Shown here piece by piece: positions 8,027 to 15,865 of a stretch of DNA of 37,716 bases (position 1 is the stretch's first letter; each line of letters begins with the position of its first letter). Made by a program: the position numbers and the translations under genes. The notes below the pieces were generated by a model that ran no database searches, was not told the origin of the DNA, and worked only from the letters and a program-made list of their open reading frames with translations. Origin of the DNA: JAZTZP01 sp045637525 (GTDB lineage: Bacteria > Bacillota > Clostridia > UBA1381). The DNA lies in NCBI GenBank assembly GCA_045637525.1, contig JAZTZP010000075.1, positions 1-37,716 of the forward strand, given 5' to 3'.

Positions 8027-8906
8027 CAGAAGTCATTCCTTTCTTCTTTTTCTTACACGCTTTGAAATTAAGCTCTGCGGACTGCCGAACCGGCAGACCG
8101 ATATATATAATGTTTCGCAAAATGTCGTCGTTTCTTTTTATGTCAAGAAGATCATAAGTCGAGGCTATGGTTGATAAGGTATACGTAAGCCCCGGTTCTA
8201 TTGTGTTTTTTAAGTCTTCAATATATTTATCGGTTTCGATATTATCGGGTTTATTGCATAAAAACGGATTGTATGCACCGGATTTAAAATCTTTTTTTAA
8301 ATCGGCAAAGGCATCTGTGAGATAAATCCAACGGCCTATATTATATCCGATCCATTTAAGCTGACGTTCCTGACTTTTCGGTGCATTATAACTGAAAATC
8401 ATTTCGGTTATTTTTGCAAAGCAGTCGGCGACTTTATCAGCGTCTTTGCAGTTGCCTTTTTCAAGGGCGGATAAGTCGCTAAGCTTTGATTTTATAAATG
8501 TATATATATTATCTGATTTTTTTCTGATTTTATTAACGGAATTTTTGTAAAGCGCCATTCCGATAAGGCCTTTGATGCTTTTGTCATCCTTAAAATCATC
8601 GGCACACTTAAGATATGCGAGCAGACAACTTATTTCGGCAGTATACTGTGAAATTTTGTCCGGTTCTGTGATTGTTCGCTTTTTTAACGGATGCAGTCCG
8701 CAACGTTTCATTGAAAATACAGGCTCGGTTTCAGAGACTGCGCTCAGCATTATCATAAGGAAAACCATGTCGTAGCTGAGTCCTAAACGTGTTATATGAC
8801 CGCAGAAGCGTCCGAGACTTTTGCACAGACCGCAGTAGTATGCTCTGAATATTTTGTAGTCTTTTATTTTAAGCTCATCTTTATAAACGTTTATATATCC
8901 AAACAT
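8013..8906 (-). CDS. DUF5685 family protein
   Basis: 297 residues matching the DUF5685 style: an N-terminal MFGYINVYKDELK start, the YYCGLCKSLG motif with a CxxC pair, then a largely helical body with paired aspartates and histidines, and a basic C-terminus (KACKKKKKG). The function is unknown; the helical bundle with conserved DxxxD-like clusters has some look of a polyprenyl-type synthase or metal-binding bundle, but I would not claim it. The start is preceded by GGAGAG. It is the first gene of a minus-strand series and its 3' end overlaps the J-domain gene, which implies coupled synthesis of the two. Confidence 0.82.
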   Translation of the reverse strand: MFGYINVYKDELKIKDYKIFRAYYCGLCKSLGRFCGHITRLGLSYDMVFLMIMLSAVSETEPVFSMKRCGLHPLKKRTITEPDKISQYTAEISCLLAYLKCADDFKDDKSIKGLIGMALYKNSVNKIRKKSDNIYTFIKSKLSDLSALEKGNCKDADKVADCFAKITEMIFSYNAPKSQERQLKWIGYNIGRWIYLTDAFADLKKDFKSGAYNPFLCNKPDNIETDKYIEDLKNTIEPGLTYTLSTIASTYDLLDIKRNDDILRNIIYIGLPVRQSAELNFKACKKKKKGMTSDESI

Positions 8907-9051
8907 AAAATTTCTCTCCGGTCATGAATATTTTGTTTTATATGAATATTTTTTTCATGTTTTGTGTAAATTAAACGTAAATTAACAAATATATTGCCAA
9001 GCCCGGCGGGTTAATAATTTTCGCCCGGAGCACGGTTTATGAAAGGAGTTA

Positions 9052-9513
9052 ATGGTTTTAAACATGAAAAATAAATTTACACCTGAACAATACGACAAAT
9101 ACGTTAAGGAAAAAACGCCAAATTCAACGATTTTTCCGGATTGTATAAAAGCATTTTTAACCGGCGGTATAATATGTACGATTGGTCAGGCACTCATGAA
9201 CTTTTATAAGTATATCGGGATGCAACAGGAACTTGCATCAAGTGCAGTTTCAATTACATTGGTTTTTTTCGGAGCCTTGCTTACCGGATTGAATATTTAT
9301 CCCGTAATAGGCAAATTCGGCGGTGCCGGATCACTTGTACCGATAACCGGATTTGCAAATGCTGTTGTTTCCCCGGCGCTTGAATCAAAAACCGAAGGAA
9401 GGATTTTAGGAACGGGTGCGAAAATATTTACAATCGCAGGGCCGGTAATTCTTTACGGCACCATCGCTTCGGTTATAGCCGGAATTATTTACTGGTTAAT
9501 CGGACTGGCGTGA
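9052..9513 (+). CDS. spoVAC: Stage V sporulation protein AC
   Basis: About 150 residues, the length of SpoVAC, a membrane component of the SpoVA channel that moves dipicolinic acid into the forespore and out on germination. Family features are the N-terminal YDKYVKEKTP, IKAFLTGGIICTIGQAL, then the GFANAVVSPALESKTEG segment and hydrophobic spans up to the C-terminal YWLIGLA. GGAG stands only three bases before ATG 9052 and fifteen before ATG 9064, so the exact start is uncertain. spoVAD and spoVAE, normally next to it, are absent: the next gene is convergent and overlaps by 18 nt. TGAATA at 8925-8930 and 8943-8948 could be forespore sigma-factor -35 elements, with no convincing -10. Confidence 0.88.
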   Translation: MVLNMKNKFTPEQYDKYVKEKTPNSTIFPDCIKAFLTGGIICTIGQALMNFYKYIGMQQELASSAVSITLVFFGALLTGLNIYPVIGKFGGAGSLVPITGFANAVVSPALESKTEGRILGTGAKIFTIAGPVILYGTIASVIAGIIYWLIGLA

Positions 9514-10308
9514 ATTTACGTAACGCTCAAAGCCATTAACTACACCTATAACAAAACGCTCCATGTACTTTTCAGAGAGAAGGTTTTGTTCATCGGTTTT
9601 GTTTTCGATTGAGCCGAAAACTATTTTGAAAACAGGTACTTCGGAGTAATTGAATAATATTATGTCATTTGCGGGTGCTGTGATACGTCTTACGGCACCT
9701 GTGTTTGTTGTAACGGCATTGAATACGCTCTGACCTATTTCAAGGCTTTGTTCCGGTAAAGATTTGTTTTTGCCATAACTTTTTTCGGGATAGAAAAGGC
9801 TTATACCGTTTGGCGAGCCGTATTCGGTACCATCGCAATGAACAGACATTATAAAGTCAGCATCAGCTCCGGATTTTGCACGCTCAGATTCGGATAAATC
9901 ACATTCATCGGTTTCTCTTGTCATAATTACATTGAATTTTCTTTCTTCCAGTGCATCGCGGATTGCGATTGCGTATTTAAGGTTAAGAGCTTGCTCATTG
10001 ATATCTTCGCCTGCCTGGCCTTGCGTGTATGTATTTGCACTTTCCTTTGCTCCCGGATAAATGCTTTCAGTACCTGTTTTTGACGTGAGACCATGTCCCG
10101 GATCTATACATATTGTGTATTCTGAATTAAGGAGATACTGCTGTTCTGTTTTTGAAAGCTCATCTTCAAGCTTATTGGCTTTTTTCTGTTCTGAGGTTTC
10201 AAGATGGCTGAGAACTGTTGAAAAACTGCCTCCATGTGAATAATATATTTCCCAGCATACATCAAATGCTATGATAATTGCAAGGAAAAAGAATAAATAT
10301 CTTTTCAT
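9496..10308 (-). CDS. N-acetylmuramoyl-L-alanine amidase (Amidase_3 family)
   Basis: A 270-residue zinc amidase that cuts the bond between N-acetylmuramic acid and L-alanine in peptidoglycan. Residues 4-20 are a hydrophobic anchor or signal segment. A coiled, charged linker leads to the catalytic domain with the zinc motifs DPGHG, NEQALNL (E), MSVHCDG (H) and a late glutamate in GSIEN. Its overall form resembles the CwlD/cortex group, but a firm assignment to CwlD is not possible by eye. AAGGAG precedes the ATG. The gene converges on spoVAC and shares 18 nt with it. Nearness to spoVAC and pdaA makes a cortex role reasonable but unproven. Confidence 0.87.
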   Translation of the reverse strand: MKRYLFFFLAIIIAFDVCWEIYYSHGGSFSTVLSHLETSEQKKANKLEDELSKTEQQYLLNSEYTICIDPGHGLTSKTGTESIYPGAKESANTYTQGQAGEDINEQALNLKYAIAIRDALEERKFNVIMTRETDECDLSESERAKSGADADFIMSVHCDGTEYGSPNGISLFYPEKSYGKNKSLPEQSLEIGQSVFNAVTTNTGAVRRITAPANDIILFNYSEVPVFKIVFGSIENKTDEQNLLSEKYMERFVIGVVNGFERYVNSRQSD

Positions 10309-10359
10309 GTTAAACTCCTTGGTATATAATCTAAACGATATGTTACGGTTATTTCTATT

Positions 10360-10388
10360 ATTATAACATATAATAAATTAAAATACAA
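10360..10388 (-). promoter_or_regulatory. Promoter of the amidase gene
   Basis: On the minus strand TTGTAT (10383-10388) and TATAAT (10360-10365) are separated by 17 bases, close to the vegetative sigma consensus. Transcription would start near 10353, about 45 nt before the amidase ATG. Confidence 0.65.
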
Positions 10389-10461
10389 GTGCATTTAATA
10401 ACATATTATTAAATTTTTTGTTAATTTTTATAATTTTGGTGATTAAAAAATATAAAATGGC

Positions 10462-10490
10462 TTTACTTTTGTGTGTTTTAGTGCTATAAT
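10462..10490 (+). promoter_or_regulatory. Promoter of the AraC-family gene
   Basis: TTTACT (10462-10467) and TATAAT (10485-10490) are 17 bases apart. Transcription would start near 10497, leaving a leader of about 43 nt before ATG 10540 with GAGGA as its ribosome binding site. Confidence 0.65.
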
Positions 10491-10539
10491 ATTTACACAA
10501 TAACTGATAATTTTAAAGTTTAGTGAGGAAAATACGCAA

Positions 10540-11364
10540 ATGGATAATAATTTTATTGTTACGCCGAGAATACAGGAGCCTGCACCATTTCAAATAACCC
10601 TTGCCGGAAATACGTTTCATAAATCAAACTTGACTGTTGAAAAAAATAAAACAAACACATTTACCTTTGAATACTGCGTTTCCGGTACGGGAAGACTTTG
10701 TGCAGATAACAGAGTTTATGAGCTGCAGCCGGGGGATTTATTTGTGCTTCCTGCCGGAACTGATTGTTCGTATAGTGCTGATAAATCCGGAGACTGGCAT
10801 AAAATCTGGTTTGTTGGTATGGGGGCTTTGTTTGAACAGGTAATTTCTTTGTATGGTCTTACGAAAATATATGTTTATCGTGACACAGACCTTGAAGACG
10901 TTTTTAACCGTCTTATTGATGTGTTGTCCGATAAAACACTTTCGCCGGAGGAAACAAATGTCCGCGCGACTTTGATTTTTATGGAAATAATACTCAAAAT
11001 GCATGAAAAGAGCAGTAATGATACAAGTATATCCGAGGATGCTAAGGTTTTGAAAAATTATCTGGATTATCATATTGAAGAGGATATATCTCTTGATACT
11101 CTTTCAAAGCTTATATTCCGAAGCAAATCACAGACAATACGGATTTTTAAAAAGAATTTCGGAAAGACGCCGTATGAATATCTTTTAGATAACAAAATAT
11201 CACGTTCAAAGGTTATTTTAGAGGAAACGAATATTTCTATAAAAGAGCTTGCGTACCGGTTAGGATTCAGTGATGAACATTATTTTTCAAATATATTCAA
11301 AGCTAAAACCGGAGTATCGCCGTCTTTTTACAGAAAAACAAAAGCCGGAAGCATTAAGGCATAA
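10540..11364 (+). CDS. AraC-family transcription regulator with cupin sensor domain
   Basis: 274 residues. The N-terminal 130 residues form an AraC-type cupin, with the FVLPAGTDCSY and WFVGMG segments, where sugar ligands bind in this family. The C-terminal 100 residues hold two helix-turn-helix motifs: LDTLSKLIFRSKSQTIRIFKKNFG and ISIKELAYRLGFSDEHYFSNIFKAKTG, ending in the usual SPSFYRK. It probably senses a breakdown product of the polysaccharide handled by the neighbouring genes and controls the permease, GH and hydrolase genes; this is inferred from position. The stop codon lies in the loop of its own terminator hairpin. Confidence 0.93.
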   Translation: MDNNFIVTPRIQEPAPFQITLAGNTFHKSNLTVEKNKTNTFTFEYCVSGTGRLCADNRVYELQPGDLFVLPAGTDCSYSADKSGDWHKIWFVGMGALFEQVISLYGLTKIYVYRDTDLEDVFNRLIDVLSDKTLSPEETNVRATLIFMEIILKMHEKSSNDTSISEDAKVLKNYLDYHIEEDISLDTLSKLIFRSKSQTIRIFKKNFGKTPYEYLLDNKISRSKVILEETNISIKELAYRLGFSDEHYFSNIFKAKTGVSPSFYRKTKAGSIKA

Positions 11365-11386
11365 TGTTTTAATGCTTCCGGTTTTT
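11345..11386 (+). terminator. Terminator overlapping the end of the AraC-family gene
   Basis: A perfect 13-bp stem, CCGGAAGCATTAA (11345-11357) with TTAATGCTTCCGG (11369-11381), followed by five T. The left arm is coding sequence and the stop codon (11362-11364) lies in the 11-nt loop. Confidence 0.92.
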
Positions 11387-11424
11387 GGTTAAAATCGTTT
11401 TTATCTTTTAGGAAATTACTGCTT

Positions 11425-11481
11425 TTAAGTTGTAATTTTTGCAAACTCATCAATACAAGCTATGTATGGTATGTTACATAA
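11425..11481 (-). pseudogene. Remnant of the 3' end of a second agarase-like GH gene
   Basis: Positions 11431-11480 align without gaps to 12451-12500, inside the intact GH gene, with 39 of 50 bases identical. Read on the minus strand, the remnant gives LCNIPYIACIDEFAKITT followed by a stop, against VCNMPYTVCVNEFVKIS in the intact protein. Similarity ends on both sides. It begins one base after the stop codon of the EamA-type gene, so the rest of the old gene has been lost or replaced. Confidence 0.75.
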
Positions 11482-12354
11482 CTAAATACTTAAAATAATA
11501 ATTGCCGCCAGGCCGGTTAAAAAGCCTATAAGCTGTTTTTTAGAGAGCTTTTCTCTGAAAATAAGAGTTGATACGATAATCGTAAGTAAAAGCGCACCGC
11601 CGTTTGAAACCGGATAATAAACAAGGCTGTTTAAACGTCCCGACAGCATAAGGTTGATGCGGTTGTAAACACTTACTATTATACCGGTAAGACCACCGAA
11701 AATCAGTATCGGACGAATATCTGCCGTAAACTTTTGCTGTTCTTTATTTTTAATCTTAAGCACTACTGGACCGACAAGTGACAGAATGAAAGTAAATAAA
11801 AACGCAACAAGAAGGAACGGCTGAAGCTCATCCTTATACGGTGACATCTGATGGACTTTTTCAGCAAGACCGGCTCCACCTGAAAACAGGAAGCAGGCAA
11901 TGACGAGAATAATCCATTTGGCTTTTGCCGGTGACTTGTCCTTTTTATCGGATAAAAGCCAGAGTGACACAAGCATGAGTATAATCCCTGCAAGCTGTGA
12001 TATGCCGAAAGGCTCGTTCCAGAACACCGGGCCGGCAAGGGAAGGTATTATCATTCCATATAATACAAATAAAGATGTAAGCGACATAGACCCAACAGAC
12101 ATTGCCGCAACTGAGCAGCACTGCAGAGAAAAAACAATAACTGCATAAGCAAGTGCTATAAGTATGCTGAATGGAGAAAGGACGGGTCTTATTCCCAAAA
12201 CAAACAGTATTATAAAAGCAACACCGTATGATATTGTATTAAATCTGAATATCCCGAAAAGACCGGGCTGTGCACTTTTTGCATATTTGTTAAAGACTGA
12301 ACTTTTAACAACAGCAAGTATAATTGATAGTAGTAATAATAAGTAATTCTGCAT
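11482..12354 (-). CDS. EamA/DMT-type membrane transporter
   Basis: 290 residues, almost all hydrophobic, with about ten membrane spans in two repeats of five, the layout of the drug/metabolite transporter superfamily. Charged residues cluster between spans five and six (SDKKDKSPAKAKW) and near the C-terminus (FREKLSKKQLIG), where the family's glycine-rich last helix follows. It sits 21 nt after the GH gene on the same strand with GAGGG as ribosome binding site, so the two form an operon and the permease may carry a product of the GH; the substrate is unknown. Its stop codon abuts the GH remnant. Confidence 0.85.
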   Translation of the reverse strand: MQNYLLLLLSIILAVVKSSVFNKYAKSAQPGLFGIFRFNTISYGVAFIILFVLGIRPVLSPFSILIALAYAVIVFSLQCCSVAAMSVGSMSLTSLFVLYGMIIPSLAGPVFWNEPFGISQLAGIILMLVSLWLLSDKKDKSPAKAKWIILVIACFLFSGGAGLAEKVHQMSPYKDELQPFLLVAFLFTFILSLVGPVVLKIKNKEQQKFTADIRPILIFGGLTGIIVSVYNRINLMLSGRLNSLVYYPVSNGGALLLTIIVSTLIFREKLSKKQLIGFLTGLAAIIILSI

Positions 12355-12375
12355 TTTGTTTCCCTCTTTCTTTTA

Positions 12376-14412
12376 TTAAAATCTTGCTCTGTATTCCCAT
12401 GAGATGTGTTCGGGTTTAATCTGACCGTCTATGTATTCATACATATTTTTTGAAATTTTCACAAACTCATTAACGCAGACTGTGTATGGCATATTACATA
12501 CGTTAACAAATCCGTGAGGCATATTCTGACCGTCGTATGTACCGAGTACCGGCTCGTCGTTAAGCTCGAAATAATGTATTCCCACGCAGTGCTTGTGTGC
12601 CATGGTATGCTGCATATAGTTTGCACAGGCTTTTCCTCTCTCATATTGATTGGATGCGTTTATAAGAGCATTTGATATATGACTTCTGTCAGAACCGCCG
12701 AACATCCATTCGCCGATAAACAGCGGATTCTCAAAAGTTTTTGCAAGTGTATCACAAAATTCGTCCGGTTCTCTTCTGTATCCGTTAGCGGAGAATATAT
12801 CATAAATGTTGTCTGCATCACAATATCCGTACCCCGGAGTTCCGGCATAACGGTTTCCGAGATTTAAGTGGTTTTTATCAACAGCCCGGAGAGCATCAAC
12901 CGGCGTTTGGATATATTTTTTGATGATAGCTACATTAAACTCATTTAAATCATCATTGTCCTTTACTCCGGCTGAACCAAGAGTTTCAAACGAAGTGAAT
13001 GCTGTATTCCAGCTGCTATTGAGGTTTTCGATATTTTTATATTTATTCTTCAGGAATTCTATAAGCTCCTGCTTGCTATAAAGCGAATTATCGCAGTCGA
13101 GAAGAATTCGTGCTATGTTTACGTTCTTTACGACCGACCATTCAGGCTCATTTGTCATGAAATAGCCTATCATATAAGGGTTATCTTTAAACGGTCTTAA
13201 TTGTTCTGCAAATTTTTTACTGTTTTCTTCGTATTCCGGAGAACATACATCCGGAAAATCTCTGAAAACCATTTTTTTCGTTTTCGGGAAATTAAGAAGA
13301 GCAAATGTAAACGGCATTTTCAGCTTTTCTACAAATTCCCATACGTTTTCGTCCTGGTAGTTATTAACGTTTACACCGACTGTATTAAAGCCCCATTGCT
13401 TTAATCTTGCACCGTTGATTGTTAAGAATGCATCCCACCAGTTTTCACCGAAAGCTCTTATCATATTTGCGCGTGCAAAGTTAAACATATCCCAGTCTTT
13501 TCCGGCGTCTTTGCCGTTTCTCTTGGCAAATTCCGGTATTTCGGAAGCTGTCGTCCATGCCGGCTTAAATGTTTCATCAGATTTGTCGGGAAGCCATTCA
13601 AACAGGTTTTCTATTCTGTGAACGAGAGCGAAAGTTCCCATGCGGCATCCGTAGCATATGCCGTTGCTGAAAAATGCATATCCGTCCGGGTCGACCAACC
13701 ACCAGCGTTTTTCGTCATGCTTTTTATGAAAAAATCCTGTCGCTTCGAATTTTTTCTTTGTCCAGCCGCCGTACTTGCTTAAATCATCTCTTAAATATCT
13801 GTTGTTATTCTTTGCCCACTCATATTCTTTCTTTAAGAGCTTTACGAGTTCTTCTTCTGAGTGAACTTTTCCGTTCCATTCGGCGTCTGTTCTCTGACCG
13901 AATTTATCAACCATGGGTTCTCCGGACACTTTCATATCCGGGAGTTTGTCTGATATACTTATATCATATATTGTAACTGATTTATCATCTCTGCCGGAAT
14001 AAAAAGTAAACTGAACTTTTTCTATTTGTGAAATGTGACACGGAAGCCCGACGAGATGTCCTTTTAAACTTCCGGGGACGGGAGGCAAAAACCATCGTGC
14101 GGATTTTAACTCGTCAAGTTTTACCGGCATTTTAACACGTCTGTTCGGTATGAAAAATCTGTCTGCTGTAAGTTTTTCATCTTCACCATAGCAGAATGTG
14201 ATATCCATATATATTTTTGCGTCTGCTTCTCCCATAAAATCTACGATTATATAATTATCTTCCGTCCATTCAAAAGACCCTTCGCTCATGAGCTCAAATA
14301 CTAAGTGTTCAACGTCGTTGCGTTCTATTTTTAAAGGCTCTGATGAAACAATTGTACCGCCTGAAACAAGCTTTAAATCGGATAAAGATATTTTTTTGCT
14401 TTTGCTGTACAT
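12376..14412 (-). CDS. Agarase-like glycoside hydrolase of clan GH-A
   Basis: 678 residues with no signal peptide, so probably cytosolic and acting on imported oligosaccharides. Residues 15-155 are a beta-rich carbohydrate-binding-like domain. The catalytic barrel begins near 225 with the RWWLVDPDGYAFFSNG motif typical of GH50-like agarases and related uncharacterised families. The acid/base is probably E422 in YFMTNEPEW and the nucleophile E568 in PLFIGEWMFGG. A substrate cannot be assigned: the signature is shared by beta-galactosidase-like and agarase-like enzymes, and the nearby lyase-like and GH88 genes point to a uronic-acid polymer. AGGAGG precedes the ATG. It is cotranscribed with the permease gene, and part of a duplicate survives beyond that gene. 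Confidence 0.82.
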   Translation of the reverse strand: MYSKSKKISLSDLKLVSGGTIVSSEPLKIERNDVEHLVFELMSEGSFEWTEDNYIIVDFMGEADAKIYMDITFCYGEDEKLTADRFFIPNRRVKMPVKLDELKSARWFLPPVPGSLKGHLVGLPCHISQIEKVQFTFYSGRDDKSVTIYDISISDKLPDMKVSGEPMVDKFGQRTDAEWNGKVHSEEELVKLLKKEYEWAKNNNRYLRDDLSKYGGWTKKKFEATGFFHKKHDEKRWWLVDPDGYAFFSNGICYGCRMGTFALVHRIENLFEWLPDKSDETFKPAWTTASEIPEFAKRNGKDAGKDWDMFNFARANMIRAFGENWWDAFLTINGARLKQWGFNTVGVNVNNYQDENVWEFVEKLKMPFTFALLNFPKTKKMVFRDFPDVCSPEYEENSKKFAEQLRPFKDNPYMIGYFMTNEPEWSVVKNVNIARILLDCDNSLYSKQELIEFLKNKYKNIENLNSSWNTAFTSFETLGSAGVKDNDDLNEFNVAIIKKYIQTPVDALRAVDKNHLNLGNRYAGTPGYGYCDADNIYDIFSANGYRREPDEFCDTLAKTFENPLFIGEWMFGGSDRSHISNALINASNQYERGKACANYMQHTMAHKHCVGIHYFELNDEPVLGTYDGQNMPHGFVNVCNMPYTVCVNEFVKISKNMYEYIDGQIKPEHISWEYRARF

Positions 14413-14554
14413 TTAAAAGTCCTCCTGTATGTATTTATAAGTTTATTATAATAGCATATTTATAAAAATAAAATGGGATAAATTGCAATAATAGTGAGGA
14501 AAATAAGCATAAATTATGTAATAAAATTGAAACGTTAAAATGTAGAAATAACTA

Positions 14555-14583
14555 TTGACAAATATTTGATTTGGTATTATAAT
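14555..14583 (+). promoter_or_regulatory. Consensus promoter of the serine hydrolase gene
   Basis: A full consensus TTGACA (14555-14560), 17-base spacer and TATAAT (14578-14583). Transcription from about 14590 excludes the in-frame ATG at 14566 and supports the start at 14650. Fifteen bases upstream, TTGAAACGTTAAAA (14527-14540) has a partly symmetric AACGTT core of the LacI-operator kind. Confidence 0.85.
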
Positions 14584-14649
14584 AAAAATGAATCGAATTC
14601 GGTAAAATATACCGCAGAAAAATTGAGAAATAAAGAGAGGTTACTAAAA

Positions 14650-15837
14650 ATGAAGTTTGATGCTTTGAAAAATTTGATGGATCATTTTGTAGAAAGTGAT
14701 CAGGCTCCGGGAAACTGTATTGAAGTGTATTTAGACGGAAAGTCTGTGTTTAAATATTCGTGCGGAGTTGCTGACTTAAAGACAGGTAAGCCTATGACAG
14801 GAGATGAGTATTTTAATCTTTATTCGTGTTCTAAAATAACAACTGTGACAGCTGCTTTGCAGCTCTTTGAACAGGGAAAGTTTTTGCTTACAGATCCTTT
14901 GTATGATTATATTCCTGAATATAAGACGATGTATATTAAAACTCCGGATGGAGATCTTATAAAAGCGAAGAATGATATAAAAGTTCAAAATCTTTTTAAT
15001 ATGACCGCAGGTCTTACATATAACACAAAGTCGCAGGGGTTTGCTAAGGCAAGAGAATTGACAGCCGGCAAGATGAATACTGTGACTGTTGCAAAATGTA
15101 TTGCTGAGGATCCTCTGTCTTTTGAACCGGGAACTCGTTTTCAGTACAGTCTTTGCCATGACGTACTTGCTGCGTTCGTTGAAGTGGTATCAGGCAAAAA
15201 ATTCCGTGACTACGTAAAAGAAAATATATTTGAGCCGCTCGGAATGGACAAGGCTGTTTATCATTATACACCTGAGATTATTGAAAAACTGGCTTGTCAG
15301 TACAATTTTGTGCCGGAGGGTTCAACCGGTAATATTGATATGGTAGAGGCTCAGAAATACGGAAGAGCAAAGAATGGTACTTTTGTTGATGTTGGTGTGA
15401 AGAACAGTCATATACACGGAGAAGAATATGATAGCGGCGGAGCCGGAATTATAACAACAGCCGGAGATTATGCTAAACTTGCAACGGCTCTTGCAAACTA
15501 TGGTTTGGGACTTAGCGGAGAACGTATTCTTGCAAAGAGTACGGTGGAGCTTATGAGGACAAACACTTTAAGCGAAGAACAGAGAGCGACATTTAACTGG
15601 CGTCAGCTTGCGGGTTATGGTTATGGTCTTGGTGTTCGTACTATGATTGATAAAGCTGCCGGCGGTTCGAGCGGAAACTTAGGTGAGTTCGGCTGGGGCG
15701 GTGCTGCCGGTGCATCTGTATATATTGATCCGTCAATTAATATGGCGGCTGTTTATGCAAAGCACACGCTTAATCCGAGGGAAGAATATTATCAGCCGAG
15801 AGTAAGAAATGTTATTTATACTTGCCTTAATTCATAA
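14650..15837 (+). CDS. Serine hydrolase of the class C beta-lactamase family
   Basis: 395 residues, no signal peptide. The nucleophile motif SxxK is S59-C-S-K62 (NLYSCSKIT) and the second motif tyrosine is Y166 in FQYSLCHD. A later GGAGIITTAGDYAKLA segment and GWGGAAGAS occupy the usual places of the third motif. The family covers beta-lactamases, D,D-peptidases and esterases; cytosolic location and neighbours suggest an esterase acting on sugar acetyl or other esters, which is inference. The start is decided by the consensus promoter at 14555-14583 and an AGAGAGG ribosome binding site. The heparinase-like gene follows after 28 nt, so the two are one operon. Confidence 0.88.
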   Translation: MKFDALKNLMDHFVESDQAPGNCIEVYLDGKSVFKYSCGVADLKTGKPMTGDEYFNLYSCSKITTVTAALQLFEQGKFLLTDPLYDYIPEYKTMYIKTPDGDLIKAKNDIKVQNLFNMTAGLTYNTKSQGFAKARELTAGKMNTVTVAKCIAEDPLSFEPGTRFQYSLCHDVLAAFVEVVSGKKFRDYVKENIFEPLGMDKAVYHYTPEIIEKLACQYNFVPEGSTGNIDMVEAQKYGRAKNGTFVDVGVKNSHIHGEEYDSGGAGIITTAGDYAKLATALANYGLGLSGERILAKSTVELMRTNTLSEEQRATFNWRQLAGYGYGLGVRTMIDKAAGGSSGNLGEFGWGGAAGASVYIDPSINMAAVYAKHTLNPREEYYQPRVRNVIYTCLNS

Positions 15838-15865
15838 GCGGGAAAACGGTGAAAGGATATAACTG

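Noticed and set aside
8995..9030. GC-rich inverted repeat before spoVAC as a terminator or operator
   Set aside because: The arms pair only over four or so bases around a 13-nt loop, with no T run, so it is not convincing.
14566..14649. N-terminal extension of the serine hydrolase
   Set aside because: The ATG at 14566 lies between the -35 and -10 of a consensus promoter, so it cannot be in the transcript.
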